A stretch of 64,000 bases of DNA from Anthoceros angustus. Its lineage: Eukaryota; Streptophyta; Anthocerotopsida; Anthocerotales; Anthocerotaceae. Below, in pieces: positions 1-11,716 of the stretch (its first letter is position 1; each line of letters begins with the position of its first letter). A program made the translations under genes and the position numbers. The notes under the pieces are model-generated. The model was given only the letters and a program-made list of their open reading frames with translations, had not been told where the DNA came from and made no database searches. The DNA is taken from positions 186,001 through 250,000 of the forward strand of contig MU008190.1 in the NCBI GenBank assembly GCA_010909165.1, in the 5' to 3' direction.

Positions 1-179
1 TACAATATTACAAACAATGTTGGGCATCCACACATGCTGCAGCATCTGTCTTGTCTAGTTTCAGTGTCTGGTCAAAGCATGGCGTCCCACCCCCGACGTC
101 AAGTCCGTGATGGGAGCTTCCAGCTTGAAGGCCTAGGGCTTGTTTAGCGTTTGTTCTAAAGTATGTCTGAGCAGATCCC

Positions 180-1470
180 ATGCATCGTTTATCTTTTATA
201 GGATATGCCCGCTGGCAGGGGATGGGGCTTCACGCTCTTTCCAGCTATCCATATCACTACACCCAATTTAATAACAATTGCGTGCCCCCTGCATGCATGT
301 GCAGGTGCGGGCATTCCGGCTTTGAAGCTGGGGAAAGTAGCTTTATGCACAAATCAGAGAACGCGGATATTTGACTGACGCGCATTTAGCCAACAGCTTG
401 GTAAACAGATATGCCAAGTGTGGCAGCGCTTGGAAGATGCTCAGAGAGTGTTTGATGGTGTTAGTCAAAAAGATGTGGTGACAGCACGGATTCACTGCCC
501 TAATTGCAGGACAAAGGGAAGGAAGCCCTTCGTCTTTACCGTGTCCATACAAGAAGACGGCATCTCCGTAACCAACTGTGTGACATTTGTGTGCCTCCTG
601 CAGGCATGTACAAATGTGTGCACCCAAGCTTTGGAAACAGGGAAGCAGCTCCATGTGCAAATTGGATGGAGGACATCAGGTCTGCTTTGTTTGTTGCCCA
701 TTGCCAGTAATTTTAGGTTCCGCACTGTGTGTAGAAGCTGGCTTGCTCTGATGTCGTCCAGCTCCTTTTTGAGCGGTCGTGCCCAGGTCCATGATCTCTG
801 CTTACCGGTGGTTTCCAACAAAGAAGAGGTGTAGATTCTCTAGGGCCCTCGGTCTACAAGCTGGACTTGTCCTTCGTCCCTCTGAGTATATCTTGACGGT
901 CTTTGCAGACAAAGGCTTGATCTGCTGTTGTACCTTCCAGAAACACAACAAGGTGGCGTATGTTTGTAATCCCATTTTGAGGCTTTGGAAAGCATTGCGA
1001 GTTTTCCTTACAGGATGAGCGTATTGGGAGTCGTCTCGGTAAATCAACTCGGGGTTGGATTCCTTCCAGTCATTGTGGTTTGTGAGACGGATGAGGATTG
1101 CACTCATTGGGTGTCCATGTGTACTCCTCGGGCGGACTCGTGGAAAACTTTCCGAGGTGATCCCGGGCTCCCTGTTTGGCGGTTCGTACATAGTTACCGG
1201 TGAGGGTGTCTTTGTATTACGTGGATATTGATGACCAGCAAGTTGTTGTGTACAACCTGCTTGATGGGAAACTTGTAAGGAAGTGTGAGATCATGCTTCC
1301 TCTCAATCTTCTGCCGACGGTTTGGCCAACATGTATGCAAAGTGTGGGACCAGGGTGCCTGACCGGAGTACTCACTGCACGGTGTCTGAGTGCATCTTCG
1401 TGTCATCTGCTGGTGGTTTTAACAAGCATTGCCTCGAGGTTCATCGCCGCCCTCTGTCATCAACAACACC
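180..1470 (+). pseudogene. PPR-repeat protein remnant (frameshifted)
   Basis: Pieces of a PLS-type pentatricopeptide-repeat protein lie in different frames. KCGS followed after a shift by LEDAQRVFDGVSQKDVVT is at about 418-483. VTFVCLLQAC is at about 579-608 and GKQLHVQI at about 640-663. NMYAKCG lies near 1325-1345. A weaker match (IPALKLGK) is at about 315-340. The order is that of tandem PPR motifs, but frames change several times and stops intervene, so no protein can be made. Intact members of the family bind organellar RNA. I see no E or DYW domain. Confidence is good for the family and low for the exact limits. Confidence 0.6.
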
Positions 1471-1476
1471 TCAGGC

Positions 1477-2010
1477 TCACACACTTTGTGACAACGTCGC
1501 TGCTGAGTCGATTGGATCTGCCGCTGGACTTGAGAAGATGGCCAGGAGATCCGGGTCTGGGGAAGTCTTCACTCTGAGCAACATCTCTTTCACCTTCTTC
1601 AAGGTGGGCCTGTGAGAGGGAGTCTCTTGGGTGCAAATGATGGCTACGCTGAGTGTGGAGGCGATCTCCTGAGCCTCAGGCCCTAAGTATTGCATGGCCG
1701 TGCGCAGCCCGTCCTCCAGCACCACATCGATGCTGTCGCTATTCTTGAGCATGTCCCTCACCCAGTGCACCAGATCCATCCTCCTGAAAGCTGGGATCTG
1801 CAGGCCGCTTGCCCGTCAGAAGTTCCAGCAACACAGTCCCGTAGCTGTAGACATCACTCTTGTCCACCACATTCAGTGTGTAACCACCCACCACCAAGGT
1901 TTTCAAACAACTGGTACTGAAAGCAAGTGTACAGTGTATCATTGGTTTTCCTCAAGGAGGTAGGTGGAACTCACCAGGGGCGATGTAGCTCACAGACGGC
2001 GCATTAGTAA
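1477..2010 (-). pseudogene. LRR receptor-like kinase, 3' end only, broken
   Basis: The minus strand holds the C-terminal half of a Ser/Thr kinase domain. A short exon end reading SYIAPG (the APE region of the activation loop) stops at a GTGAGT donor near 1979. After a short intron the next exon reads [15 protein letters not shown] and [18 protein letters not shown] frameshift near 1775-1785 then moves the reading to [20 protein letters not shown], and VAIICTQETPSHRPT (subdomain XI) follows before the stop at 1477. The family resembles CLV1/BAM/PXY-type LRR kinases. The N-lobe, LRRs and signal peptide are absent, and PPR debris occupies the place where they would lie. Not functional as it stands. 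Confidence 0.75.
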
Positions 2011-2089
2011 ATGCTTGAATATTTTGTAAGTGCCCTCCGGGGATATGGCAGCATTGCAGAAAAGGAGGAGTACAGCTCGTGGCAGCCGT

Positions 2090-2480
2090 AATGTAAATGT
2101 ACAGTTCTTGCAGAAGGAAAGCAAATCCATGCTGGAGTTCGGGAAGGAGGTTTTGAATCCAACATGTTTGTTGGAAGCACTCTGGTTGGTATGAATGCCA
2201 TGATTGGAGGATATGCCGAGGTGGACCAAGGAGACAAAGCTTTGCGGTCTGAGGCGGATGCAAAGGGAGGCTGCGAGCCCGTCTTGTGAACATTCACAGG
2301 CGGTGTTCAACCGGTTGCCCAGGCACGGTGTGGTTTCATGGACAGCCACCTTCCAGGTGTTTGAGCAGATGCAGAAGGAGGGCGTGAGGCCGGATGCGCG
2401 AACCTTGGTCAGTGCTCCCCATGCATGTGGCACCACTGGAGATAAAGAAGAAATTGTCATCCGAGGATGGGCAGAGTGTG
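2090..2480 (+). pseudogene. PPR-repeat remnant
   Basis: A PPR-like stretch reads EGKQIHAGVREGGFESNMFV and then MNAMIGGYAEVDQGDKAL at about 2104-2245. It ends at a stop near 2287. In another frame FNRLPRHGVVSWTA and FEQMQKEGVRPDARTLVS follow at about 2307-2415. Spacing fits neighbouring 35-residue PPR units, but frame changes break the gene. It may be the continuation of the remnant at 180-1470, separated by the kinase fragment on the other strand. Confidence 0.6.
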
Positions 2481-2499
2481 AAGCTGGACTATCTTCAAC

Positions 2500-2870
2500 A
2501 GGGAAGAGACGTACACGTGGAAGCTGCAAACCTGGGTTTGAAGGCATGGGGAGGCATGCTCATTTGTGCATGAAGCTGCTTTCCCATCTTCAACGCTGGG
2601 GTGTCCACACACTTGCACACGCCTGCAGGAGGCAAACGAATGTCACAGAATTGGGTGCAGCTAAGTTTCTTCTTGCATAACGCTATAAAGCTCAGCATTC
2701 TCTAGGCTCCCGCACGTGGCATGCATGTCTACCGAACTGCTAGCTACAAACACATGAGCTTGAAGCCCTCGCTCTCCAGTCTAATTTGTTGATAGATCGC
2801 CCTCCCTTGCTCCCTATCCGTATTGCCAACCCTTGCACACGCCTGCAGGAGGGACCCAAATGTCACACTC
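2500..2870 (-). pseudogene. PPR-repeat fragments, opposite strand
   Basis: On the minus strand PPAGVCKCVDTPALKMGKQL (PPR type) reads at about 2565-2640. The adjoining CT-GCAGGAGG-type segment recurs at about 2836-2865, so the same small piece is present twice. Orientation is opposite to the PPR remnants at 180-1470 and 2090-2480, which argues for rearranged debris from more than one gene copy. Confidence 0.45.
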
Positions 2871-3249
2871 GTGGAATGTTTGTAAGCTTCCCTGTTGGTT
2901 TCTTCGTCCTCTTAAACCTGCCGTATTTGCTCTGACTTGCTTCTCGCTGTTGGTCTCATACAACCACAGTGCCCTGTTGATGCGATGCCATCCTGAGACA
3001 AAGCTAGACTACATTTCATGAGCATCAGTCAAAGCGGGAAATCCACATCATGCATCGGATGCCTGACTCCGCACAATGTACGGCCTCCGCGCTTTCTTCC
3101 TTGTGTACCTAAATAAAATAAGTGGCAGCAGACAGAGAGGCAGCATCCCGGCGCTGATTGCTCCGCTCCCCGATTTCCACACATACTTGTCTCGTAGCGG
3201 GCGCCATCACATTAGCTCAGCAGGCAGCAAGGGAGCTCCGTCTTGGGCG

Positions 3250-4452
3250 ATGGCGGACGCCGCCGCGGCCGAAGATGTGCAGGTGGGAGCCGCAAGATTT
3301 AGAGAGCGAGTTCCCCTGGGAACGGGCCCGCAGCTCCCACCCCTCAGGGACTACACGGAGGCGCCGCGTGTGGCCCTAATCGATCCCGCCGAGCTCGCGT
3401 CTTGGGGCCTCTGGCGGGCCGCCATCACCGAGTTCGTGGCCACCCTCGTCTTCCTCTACCTCGCCGTGAACACCATCATCGGCCACCTCGCGGCAGGAGG
3501 CGGGCCGGGCGGGGCGGGATCCGCGCCATCGCACAGGCGTTGAGCCATCTTCGTGCTCGTCTACTCCACCGCTGGCATCTCGGGTCTGACGTTTGTTGTG
3601 CTGGGTGGTGATGATGGCACGAAATGCTTGCGACCGCTCACATTTGTGATTGCGGTCTTGCAGGTGGGCACCTCAATCCGGCAGTGACGTTCGCCTTCCT
3701 GCTGGCCAGGAAGGTGTCGCTCCCCAGATTCCTCATCTACGCAGTGGCGCAGTGTTCGGGAGCCGTGGCGGGGGTGGGGTTGGTGAAGGGATGGCAGTCC
3801 GCGTTCTTCGACCGATACGGCGCGGGGGCCGCCAACATGGTGATGCACGGGTACACCAAGGCGACGGGGCTGGGAGCCGAGATCGTGGGCACCTTCGTCC
3901 TCGTCCACACCGTGCTCTCGGCCACCGACGCCAAGAGGAATGCGCGTGATTCTCACGTTCCGGTATGAACATGAACCGGATTCAGGACCGAGTGGTGTCG
4001 ATTATCGTTGGGTCATGTTGGGTCACGCTGAATTCAGTTCTGACCAGCTTCCGATGCGCTGCACGGTAGATTCTCGCGCCCTTGCCTATCGGATTCGCGG
4101 TGTTTTTGGTGATTCTTGCCACGCTTCCGATCACCGGGACGGGAATCAACCCTGCCAGGAGCTTCGGAGTTGCCGCCGTCGTGGACCACGCGCAAGTCTG
4201 GCGTGATCATGTGAGTGAGCCATTTCGTTGAATGCATTGGTACAGGCCTGCTTGAATGCGGCTGGCCATGGCTCGCTTTTGACAAAAATGTTTGTTTGTA
4301 GCGTGCTCGATTTATACGGGCACCAGCAGGCTCCATCTTGTTGGCTCATGATGGTATCCGGGCTTGTTTGCGATGGGTGTTACGGGTCGGGCGTTTATCG
4401 GTGCTTTGCCTTGGCGGCGACCTACCACGACACAGTAATCCGCGCCCGTTGA
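3250..4452 (+). pseudogene. PIP-type plasma-membrane aquaporin, frameshifted
   Basis: Four exons match plant PIP water channels. Exon 1 (3250-3583) starts MADAAAAEDVQVG and carries the first helix (ITEFVATLVFLYLAV). It loses frame at about 3500-3540, where GIRAIAQALS reads in another frame across a TGA, and regains it for IFVLVYSTAGISG. Exon 2 (3664-3962) has HLNPAVTF, the first NPA box, and the PIP signature [15 protein letters not shown]. Exon 3 (4070-4210) has [13 protein letters not shown], the second NPA box. Exon 4 (about 4365-4452) needs further frameshifts to give FIGAL and ALAATYHDTVIRAR before the stop. Exons 2 and 3 are open and their borders are GT-AG. The selectivity-filter His of PIPs is Ile here ([10 protein letters not shown]). 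Likely a recent pseudogene, unless the indels are sequencing errors. Confidence 0.8.
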
Positions 4453-4966
4453 GCTTGAACTGCGGTCGACACGTCTAGCCTGGCCCTGCAACTTCCTTGT
4501 GAGCAGCACGGCGCCCCTACAAGATCAACGCACAGCGTCACAATGTACAGGCGCAATGCGCATGCCATTCACCTCTGCACTCTGCTCAGCTCCTGGATGC
4601 TCCAGAAAGTAGATTGCCTAGGAAGGATGCCGCTTCACCTACCATGGAATATGATAAAAGGTTCTATGTATAGATGTGTACTAAACCATCACTGCCAGCA
4701 CTGGCAGCGAAGACCGGGACGCTCCACATTGTTTAGGTCACGGCAGTTATTATATCCAGCGTAAACCCACCACGTTCGAGGGGAACGTTTGACCGGAGTC
4801 TTGCCAGGCAGCAACTCGTGCTGACAAACGCCTACATATGTACTTTCCTGCTTGTCAGTGCTTCACTGCTTGAGTGACCTTTGATATTCTTTCCGTGCCA
4901 CTTCCCACGCAAAAACGTTCCAGGGGTCCATCGCAAAAAACGTCTCGAACACATGCTGAACCCTAC
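4453..4966. other. intergenic, no gene seen
   Basis: Downstream of the aquaporin I see no ORF with a recognisable family, no tandem repeat and no clear element ends. Confidence 0.5.
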
Positions 4967-5044
4967 AAGGGTGTCGGAGTGGTTATGGGGCATGACTGAA
5001 AAGCATCAGGGTTCTCGGGACAGGTTCGAATCCTGCCATCCACG
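4967..5044 (+). tRNA. tRNA-Ser-like sequence, probably degenerate
   Basis: A D-arm-like GTCGGAGTGGTTA, a long variable region and a perfect T loop (GGTTCGAATCC) are followed by CATCCACG. The acceptor stem pairs at about five of seven positions. The anticodon stem pairs at only about three positions, so the anticodon (TGA or GAA, depending on alignment) is uncertain. The long variable arm favours a serine type. It may be a pseudogene or a transferred organelle tRNA. Confidence 0.35.
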
Positions 5045-5374
5045 AAAAAACAAACGCTGCCAGCAAGTTCAAGTTCAAGTCTCATCTCACAATTTGGCAA
5101 GGTGACCTTGCCTTTAATTGAGAATATTTTATTTACATTATATTTTCTTCAGTGCTAGCATATTATTATGAAGAAAGAGAAAGAAGGAGGATAGATCTTA
5201 TATAATAGCAAACTAGGTAGTAACAAATGTGGGTAGTACCGAGTCCTATTGAAGACTAAAAAAAGATATGGTGAAAAATGATATATCTTATAGTTTCATT
5301 TTGGATAGTTAGCTGAAAAATGAAAGCTGTAGCTATATTCCACAGTCGGGATTCGGGGTCGTGTAGGTCATAGC
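5045..5374. other. AT-rich spacer
   Basis: AT-rich DNA between the tRNA-like sequence and the TIR element. Nothing recognisable is encoded. Confidence 0.5.
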
Positions 5375-6216
5375 TATGGAATACCGATCTCGTCAGAAGC
5401 CCTTTAGGGTTTTTTTCGATGGTGACAAAAGTTTTCCGCCGCATCGGAAAACTCTGATGTCACACACTTGACGACATCGGCGGCGCCCTCGTGTCCGATC
5501 TCGTCACTAAGCTATGGTGTGTGTGTGAAGATTCTTTTTAGGTTTCGACACACAAGGTTTTCTTTTTTAGGGCTGTCAGGGCATGGGCCATCGCACATCC
5601 ATTGGCATGACCTCATGTGCCCGTCAGTTTGCCATAAGGAAACCGTCACCAGGCCTTTATGGCAGATAGCGTGGAGGAGCCATCGGGCGAGTGCCGCGCC
5701 TTCCAGCGTCTGAGGCCTTTGTGGTGATAGCCTAGAGGCGCCGCCTCGCCTCGCGTGCAGCTTTCCGCCATCCCAGCGTCGTGCGATTGCATTTGGCAGC
5801 CATACAGGCCAAAAGGACTGAACACACCGGATCGAGCATGTTCGAGGCTAACATCCGGGGCCACGCGACGGTGAAAGGGAAAGCCGTCTTGAGCGACTAG
5901 CATGCCCAGTCGGGGCTTCCACCGGGGCCGAGACATGTCCGATCCGATATATATGTCCATATGTGGTGCAGAAAAACCTAAACATGAATATGTGTGTTTG
6001 ACATAAACCCTAAATGGCAGAAAGAAAAGTGGATGACGAGATCGGAACACGAGGGGGCAAGATCTGAGACAAAAAAACTTTGTGGCGCCTACGGCCCGTC
6101 GTCCGCTGATGTGGCGCGTATGTGATGAAGGAATCTTGAAGATGCGCAGTGTAGAATACCGGAAGAAAAAAACTTGTCACACATACCCGGCTTAGTGACG
6201 AGATCGGTATTCCATA
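5375..6216. mobile_element. short TIR DNA transposon, non-autonomous (842 bp)
   Basis: The left end TATGGAATACCGATCTCGTC (5375) is matched by its inverted complement ending at 6216. Both sides are flanked by CATAGC (5369-5374 and 6217-6222), a candidate 6-bp target duplication. Inside is a GTTTTCC...GGAAAAC hairpin near 5430-5455 and short GTCACAC motifs close to both ends. No transposase is encoded; the open minus-strand frame at 5646-6050 resembles nothing I know. The right subterminal sequence is shared with the element at 16182-17394. The superfamily is not clear from the ends. Confidence 0.7.
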
Positions 6217-6222
6217 CATAGC

Positions 6223-6960
6223 CAGGTGTCTAATAGTTCAAACCATTTGGATTTGGGAGAAAACCAAGTATATAACCCAATCATCTAGACATCATGGATC
6301 AAGAATCCAAGACCTAAAACTTGATAGGTTCTACATATCTCTGTTCCTATTTACCCAGATATATATGCTACCCAGGTACATGTACGTACGTGGTATTTTT
6401 CCCCGGGATGGACATTTGAAAACTACATACCGTATGTAAATTCGCTATAAAAGAATCGATACATGTAAACCGGGATAATAAACGATGCATGTAAACCAGG
6501 ATATGCACATATGTTGCTCTCACCAACTTCTGCGTGCGGGTGACGAGGGCCGTGGGTACAGTTTCAAAAGCGTGGGAGTGTGAGCTGCCTGTTCATGCTA
6601 CTGAGCTGCAGTACTCTTGCAGACTGGATGTGAAGGTGTAGGTGGCATCAAGGCCAGCTGCAGCTCTTATCAAGGCTATGACTACCGTAGGGGCAATAAC
6701 TTCAGACGTGGTATGGCGTTAGTGAGAAACGGAAAGAACAATGCTAGCTCCTTGATCAGGAAACCCTAAGTACTGGGAACGGACGACCTAGTCTTGGCTG
6801 AGGACGGGCTACACTTGGAGCGCAAGAATTCAGGGCAAAGAAGGTCGGGGGGAAGGTGGTCTGACTGCAGCACGCAAGAGGGATTGAGATATACCCACTG
6901 AAGAACTCGCGAATATAACAGATGCTTGTCCTGTTGTAGGTCGCTTCCCGCAGAACCGCG
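6223..6960. other. spacer upstream of PARP1
   Basis: Mostly AT-rich non-coding DNA. A splice-acceptor-like CCCGCAG ends at about 6951, a few bases before the PARP1 start codon, so an untranslated or further coding 5' exon may lie in here. I could not find a second zinc-finger exon. Confidence 0.4.
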
Positions 6961-9900
6961 ATGGATGACGAGGAGGGAGTGGAAAAGCTGCCCGTGGAGG
7001 ACCCAGTCCACGCTGAAAAGCCGGATGGTGGTGCAGTTCTATCTGCTGATGAAGGCAGAGGCCATGCAGCTTCCACTGGTACAGGTGCTGATGGTCCCCA
7101 TTTAATTGACAATGCGAAGAGCTCCCGTTCCACTTGCAAGGGCTGTAGTCAAAAGATCGAAAAAGGGGAGGTATATGCTCTCAACATCCTGCAGAACGTT
7201 TTTGTGCCACCACGGTTAGCATCGTACTTACTTCCAGTTCTTACTTTGCAGGTCCGTGTTTCAAGTATGGTGCCATCAGAGAGTCTAAAGTTTAGGGGGA
7301 AGATACCAGCCTGGAGGCACGTTAAATGCTTCCTTGAAGCGGGCTGGCTGGTGACTCCTTTAGAAGAACTCCAGGGCTGGGATACTTTGACAGCTGACGA
7401 TCAAAATATGGTTCAGGACCTTGCAAAACCATTCTTGATAAACCTAGTGGCAGGTACTATTGTGTAGCTCTTTGTCCTTGATGGTTCCTAAGGGCGGATG
7501 TCTGTAGTGCTTGCTTCGTTGTCCTTTGAGAGCAAGATTTGAAACGCTGATTCTGACCTCAGCTTATGGCTCTCTAGAAGGCAGTAAAAAACGGAAGGCG
7601 AGTGCTGTTGATGAAAAGACAAGCGCAGGTGGCGAACTGGTGGAAAAACGGGCTAGAAAGGAAGGGGGAGAAGATGCATCTGTGAAAAATGGAAAAGTAA
7701 CTGAGAGTACTGCTGCTGTGGTGCCGAAGAAAAAAGGGAGGCCAAGGAAGGTTGTTGTAGAGAAAGTGGATGACCCTGTGGACAGATTGCCTGTAGACCC
7801 TGAACTTGAGAAGAAGTTGGACAAGCAAAAGAAAGCAATAGGGGCTATCATGGACAACTTGCAGAAGCATGTTACCATGGTGGAGATGAAAAAGATGCTG
7901 GCTGCCAATTATCAAGATGCTATTGGGTCTGAAAACGACCTCAGAGAACGTTGGTAAGTCATTTGGTGGGTGTGTTATGTTCAACTCAGTGCAGGTGATG
8001 CATACTAATTGTCATCGACTTGTTCCTCCAGTGCTGATGGCATGATGTTTGGAGTCTTGGACAAGTGCCCCATGTGTTCAAGTCCAGTGGAATACCAAGG
8101 AGGGCCTTACAAGTGTAAAGGCTTTAGGTCACCCCATCCCAAGTGCAGCTACGCAACTTTTGCACCTGCTCGTCTTAGAGGCAGATGGCAGATTCCAGAG
8201 GGCACCACCAATGAGTTTCTACTTCAGGTGCGCACACAAAGCTCCATATTTGCAAAGTAACACATGTATCATCGCTTTCAATCTTCTGAGAATCAGTTGT
8301 GTTTCACTGTCTTCAGTGGTATAAAAGTCGAAAAGTAAAGGCAGAAAGACTGTACCTGCCTTCATCTCCAAAACAGGAGGCTAAAATTCTAGGAAAGCCA
8401 GACTCTACCACACCATCTCTTGATGGGCCGTTGGCAGGCGTAATGGTCACCATACTTGGTCGGCTGTCTCAATCTCAAGTGTGTGGCCCTCACCTCTCAC
8501 ATGGTGCCCTCCCGTGTGCTTGGTGTTCTGCCGTGCTCTTGGCTTTGAAGTTGCAATGTATGAAGTTGCGGGCCCACTGGGCAAGAGAATCTGATGTCTG
8601 CTTGCCATATCTGAACAGGCGAAGTGGAAGGAGCTTATTGAGGGAGCTGGAGGTCGTTTAGTTTCAGCAATAACTTCTGGTTGGTGTATGCATGGAGCTT
8701 ATGTGCTCTTAACTGATTCACTGTGTCCTTCCATCCTGAGGCTGTCTAAGGCAGCAGTTTTTTGTTCCCTGGTGTTGATTTGATTGTGCTGTGCCTTGCA
8801 GATACAAAGTATGTCATAGCAAGTGAAAGTGATCTTGAGAAGCATGAAGATAAACTGCAGCAGGCTCAGTGAGTGTTTTTAGTTCTTTCCTTGTGTTCTG
8901 TCTCGCAAGACTGAACCTTTTTTTACTGTGGCTCCTCTACCCTAAGGTGGGGTTGTGTTGGGTGACTCTCCCTTGGCTTCATAACTCATGAATATAATCT
9001 CAGGAATCTGAAAATCCCGGTGTTGCGAGAGGCATTCTTGACGGACTGCTTGGAACAGAAGAATGGGATCTCGTACGAGCCATACATTATTGAGGTGAAG
9101 TCTGATACAACTGTGGTGAAGGTGAAGATGCAAGAAAGGAGTGCTGTGCACGAGGATTCTGGTCTGCAAGACAAAGGTCATATCCTGGAAGATGGGAAAA
9201 CAATCTATAATATGACTTTGAATAAATGTGACAAGTCTGGCAAAAACAGGTGGACCCTTCAACCCTTATGCTTCTTTGCCTCTGACCACAAACAGCAATT
9301 CCTGGTTCAGGCATCACATCTGACCTAATCTGGTGTACACCATTGCCATCTCTTGTGGCAGCTATTATATCTTGCAGATTATTGAGGAAGACGGCAGTAA
9401 TATGCATACCTTGTTTCGCAAGTGGGGACGAGTGGGAAGCAGAAAAAGCAAGAAGTCAGAGAAGTTCTCTAGACCTACTGCTATCAATGAGTTCAAGCGG
9501 CTTTTTCTAGAGAAGACTGGGAATGAATGGGAGTCATGGGAGAAGAAAGAAAAATTTGAGAAGCAGTCTGGCAAATATTACCCTGCTGAAATTGTATTGT
9601 CCTGTTGCCGAAGAGCCTTGTGATTGACCACAAGCTTGTTGAACTTGCTGAGGGTGTTTATTTAGTTTTCAATCAAGAGTGCTAGTATTGCCCTGTTTGA
9701 CATGCTGGTTTACCTCCGCCAACAAATGTATTTGCTTATACGGCGGGGTTCGAATGATGTAGGATGACAGTATGGATCATGATGCTCCAAGTGAAGAGCC
9801 TGTGGTAGGTTCTAGGAGTAAGCTGGATTTTCAACTCTTGAATCTTATGAAGCTCTTGTTTGACGTGAAGAGATACAGGTGATTTAAAATCTGTGCAACT

Positions 9901-11716
9901 CCTTAACATTTTGCTGAAGCATAAATGTTGTGGCAAGACCTGTTTTTGTTTCACTCTCTGAGCATATTGGTTTGACAGGGCCACAATGTTGGAGTATGAA
10001 ATCAAAGCTGATGAGATGCCGTTTGAAAAGCTGAGCAAACTTCACATAGAGCAAGGTTTTTCAACACCCTTGCACCATTTGAATAGCTTTGTATGGAACA
10101 AGTTCAATTGTGAGTTCTGCTCCTTACTTCTGCTGTCCTTGCCAATCAGGTTTCGCAGCACTGACAGAGATACAAGGTCATCTAGTCTCTGACAGTCTAT
10201 CTGCTGAGCAGAAAAAAACTGCCTTGATGGAGGCTAGCAACCGATTCTTTGCCCTCATTCCAGCTACTAAACCCCACACAATTGACACCGAGGACGAGGT
10301 TAGGTCCAAGGTAAAATCATAGTTACGAAGATGCTCCATGGTGCTGCAAGTATGTCACGACGCATGTGGTTTGATATGTTTGAGACCTTTGCAGGCTGAG
10401 ATGTTGGAGGCTCTCAGAGATATGGAAGTAGTCTCCAACTTCATTGGTGCGAGGGAAGAAATACCTGGAGAGGACCCTCTTGACACCCACTACAAGCGGC
10501 TCTGTTGCGACATTGCACCTTTGCCACAAAATAGTGCAGAGTATAGGCTTGTGAAGAAGTACTTGGAGAGAACAAATGCTAACAAGGTAGTAACCTTTTC
10601 TGTCGAAGCAGTTGTACCCTTCAGTTTGGAAGCCTTTCTAATTGAGCTTGAACTATGACCTCTCAGGAGTGGGTGCTGGAGCTGGAGGATGTGTTTGTTG
10701 TCAACAGAGACGGTGAAGCTGAGAAGTTCGAACCATTCAAGAAGAAGATGAAAAACCACATGCTTCTTTGGCATGGTGCTTATCATAAGTTTTGCACCCT
10801 TGTTTCGTGGAATTATGTTGTCTCTCTCATGTGGATTCACAGGACCTGGTGGATCTAGTTAGGTGTTATTGGCTTCGGTGGATGTTCTGGAGTTTCAAGT
10901 TCACCTGATTCAGTTGTGGTCACTGCTGTATGCAGGTTCTCGGACTACAAGTTATGTTAGTATCCTTAGTCAAGGACTCCGCATTGCTCCACAGGAAGCT
11001 CCTGTTGCTGGTTACATGGTATACAGATTTGATGTTTCCCAATTTTATGTGTTTGTCCGGCCATGGTGCGAGGGAACGGATAGTTACGACTCTATGTTTG
11101 TTGCAGTTTGGCAAAGGAGTATATTTTTCAGATCTCGTGAGCAAGTGCGCTGAGAGTTGCCATCCAAGCAGGAATGACCCCACGTGTCTAATGCTAGTGT
11201 GTGAGGTAGCTCTTGGAAAGGTGCATGAGCTGAAGAGTCCTCAGGTGAGCCGGTGCTTGAACTTGTACCCCAACTCTCAGAACTTGTATGTAGCTCTACG
11301 TAATGTGCATCAGTAGAGGTGAGCCAGTGTGCAGTTCTTGTTTCCCGATCGTCAAAATTTGTGGATGAACCAAAATACTTTCTGGTTATTTCAGCATATC
11401 GAGAAGCCTCCAAGGGGTATGAATTCCACAAAAGGTATCGGCAGCACAAAGCCAAATGAGTCGGAGTTTGAGAAGTTCCGAGGCAATGTCACGGTGCCCT
11501 GTGGAAGGCCAGTACCTTCAGGAGTGCAAGGCACCGACCTTCTGTACAATGAATATGTCATCTATGATCCAGCGCAGGTGAGATCCACTGCTCCCAGTTA
11601 CTTAGTCCCTTGCAGGTGGTCATTGTTGCGTCCCATGTTGTGATAAGTGCGGCTGGATTGTTGGCAAGCAGGTGAAAGCACGTTTCTTGCTAAGGGTTCG
11701 GCTCAAATACAAATAG
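6961..11716 (+). CDS. PARP1: poly(ADP-ribose) polymerase 1 (PARP1-type)
   Basis: Nuclear NAD+-dependent ADP-ribosyltransferase that senses DNA breaks. Eighteen exons join in frame to about 951 codons: 6961-7170, 7252-7453, 7578-7953, 8032-8227, 8317-8478, 8619-8679, 8802-8868, 9004-9249, 9362-9593, 9763-9878, 9979-10055, 10150-10310, 10395-10586, 10667-10775, 10936-11018, 11107-11244, 11395-11577, 11672-11716. All introns are GT-AG. Domains in order: one PARP zinc finger (C59, C62, H93, C96); a basic linker; PADR1/zinc 3 (C275, C278, C291, C301, spacing as in human PARP1); BRCT (about 345-425); WGR (about 450-580); helical regulatory domain (about 590-765); catalytic domain with the H802-Y836-E929 triad (WHG, GKGVYF, YNEY). 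Arabidopsis PARP1 has two N-terminal fingers and 983 residues; only one is visible here. The intact triad excludes the PARP3 type. Confidence 0.93.

Noticed and set aside
5646-6050. 134-codon minus-strand frame inside the TIR element
   Set aside because: No family match, no conserved motif, and the related element at 16182 does not keep the frame.
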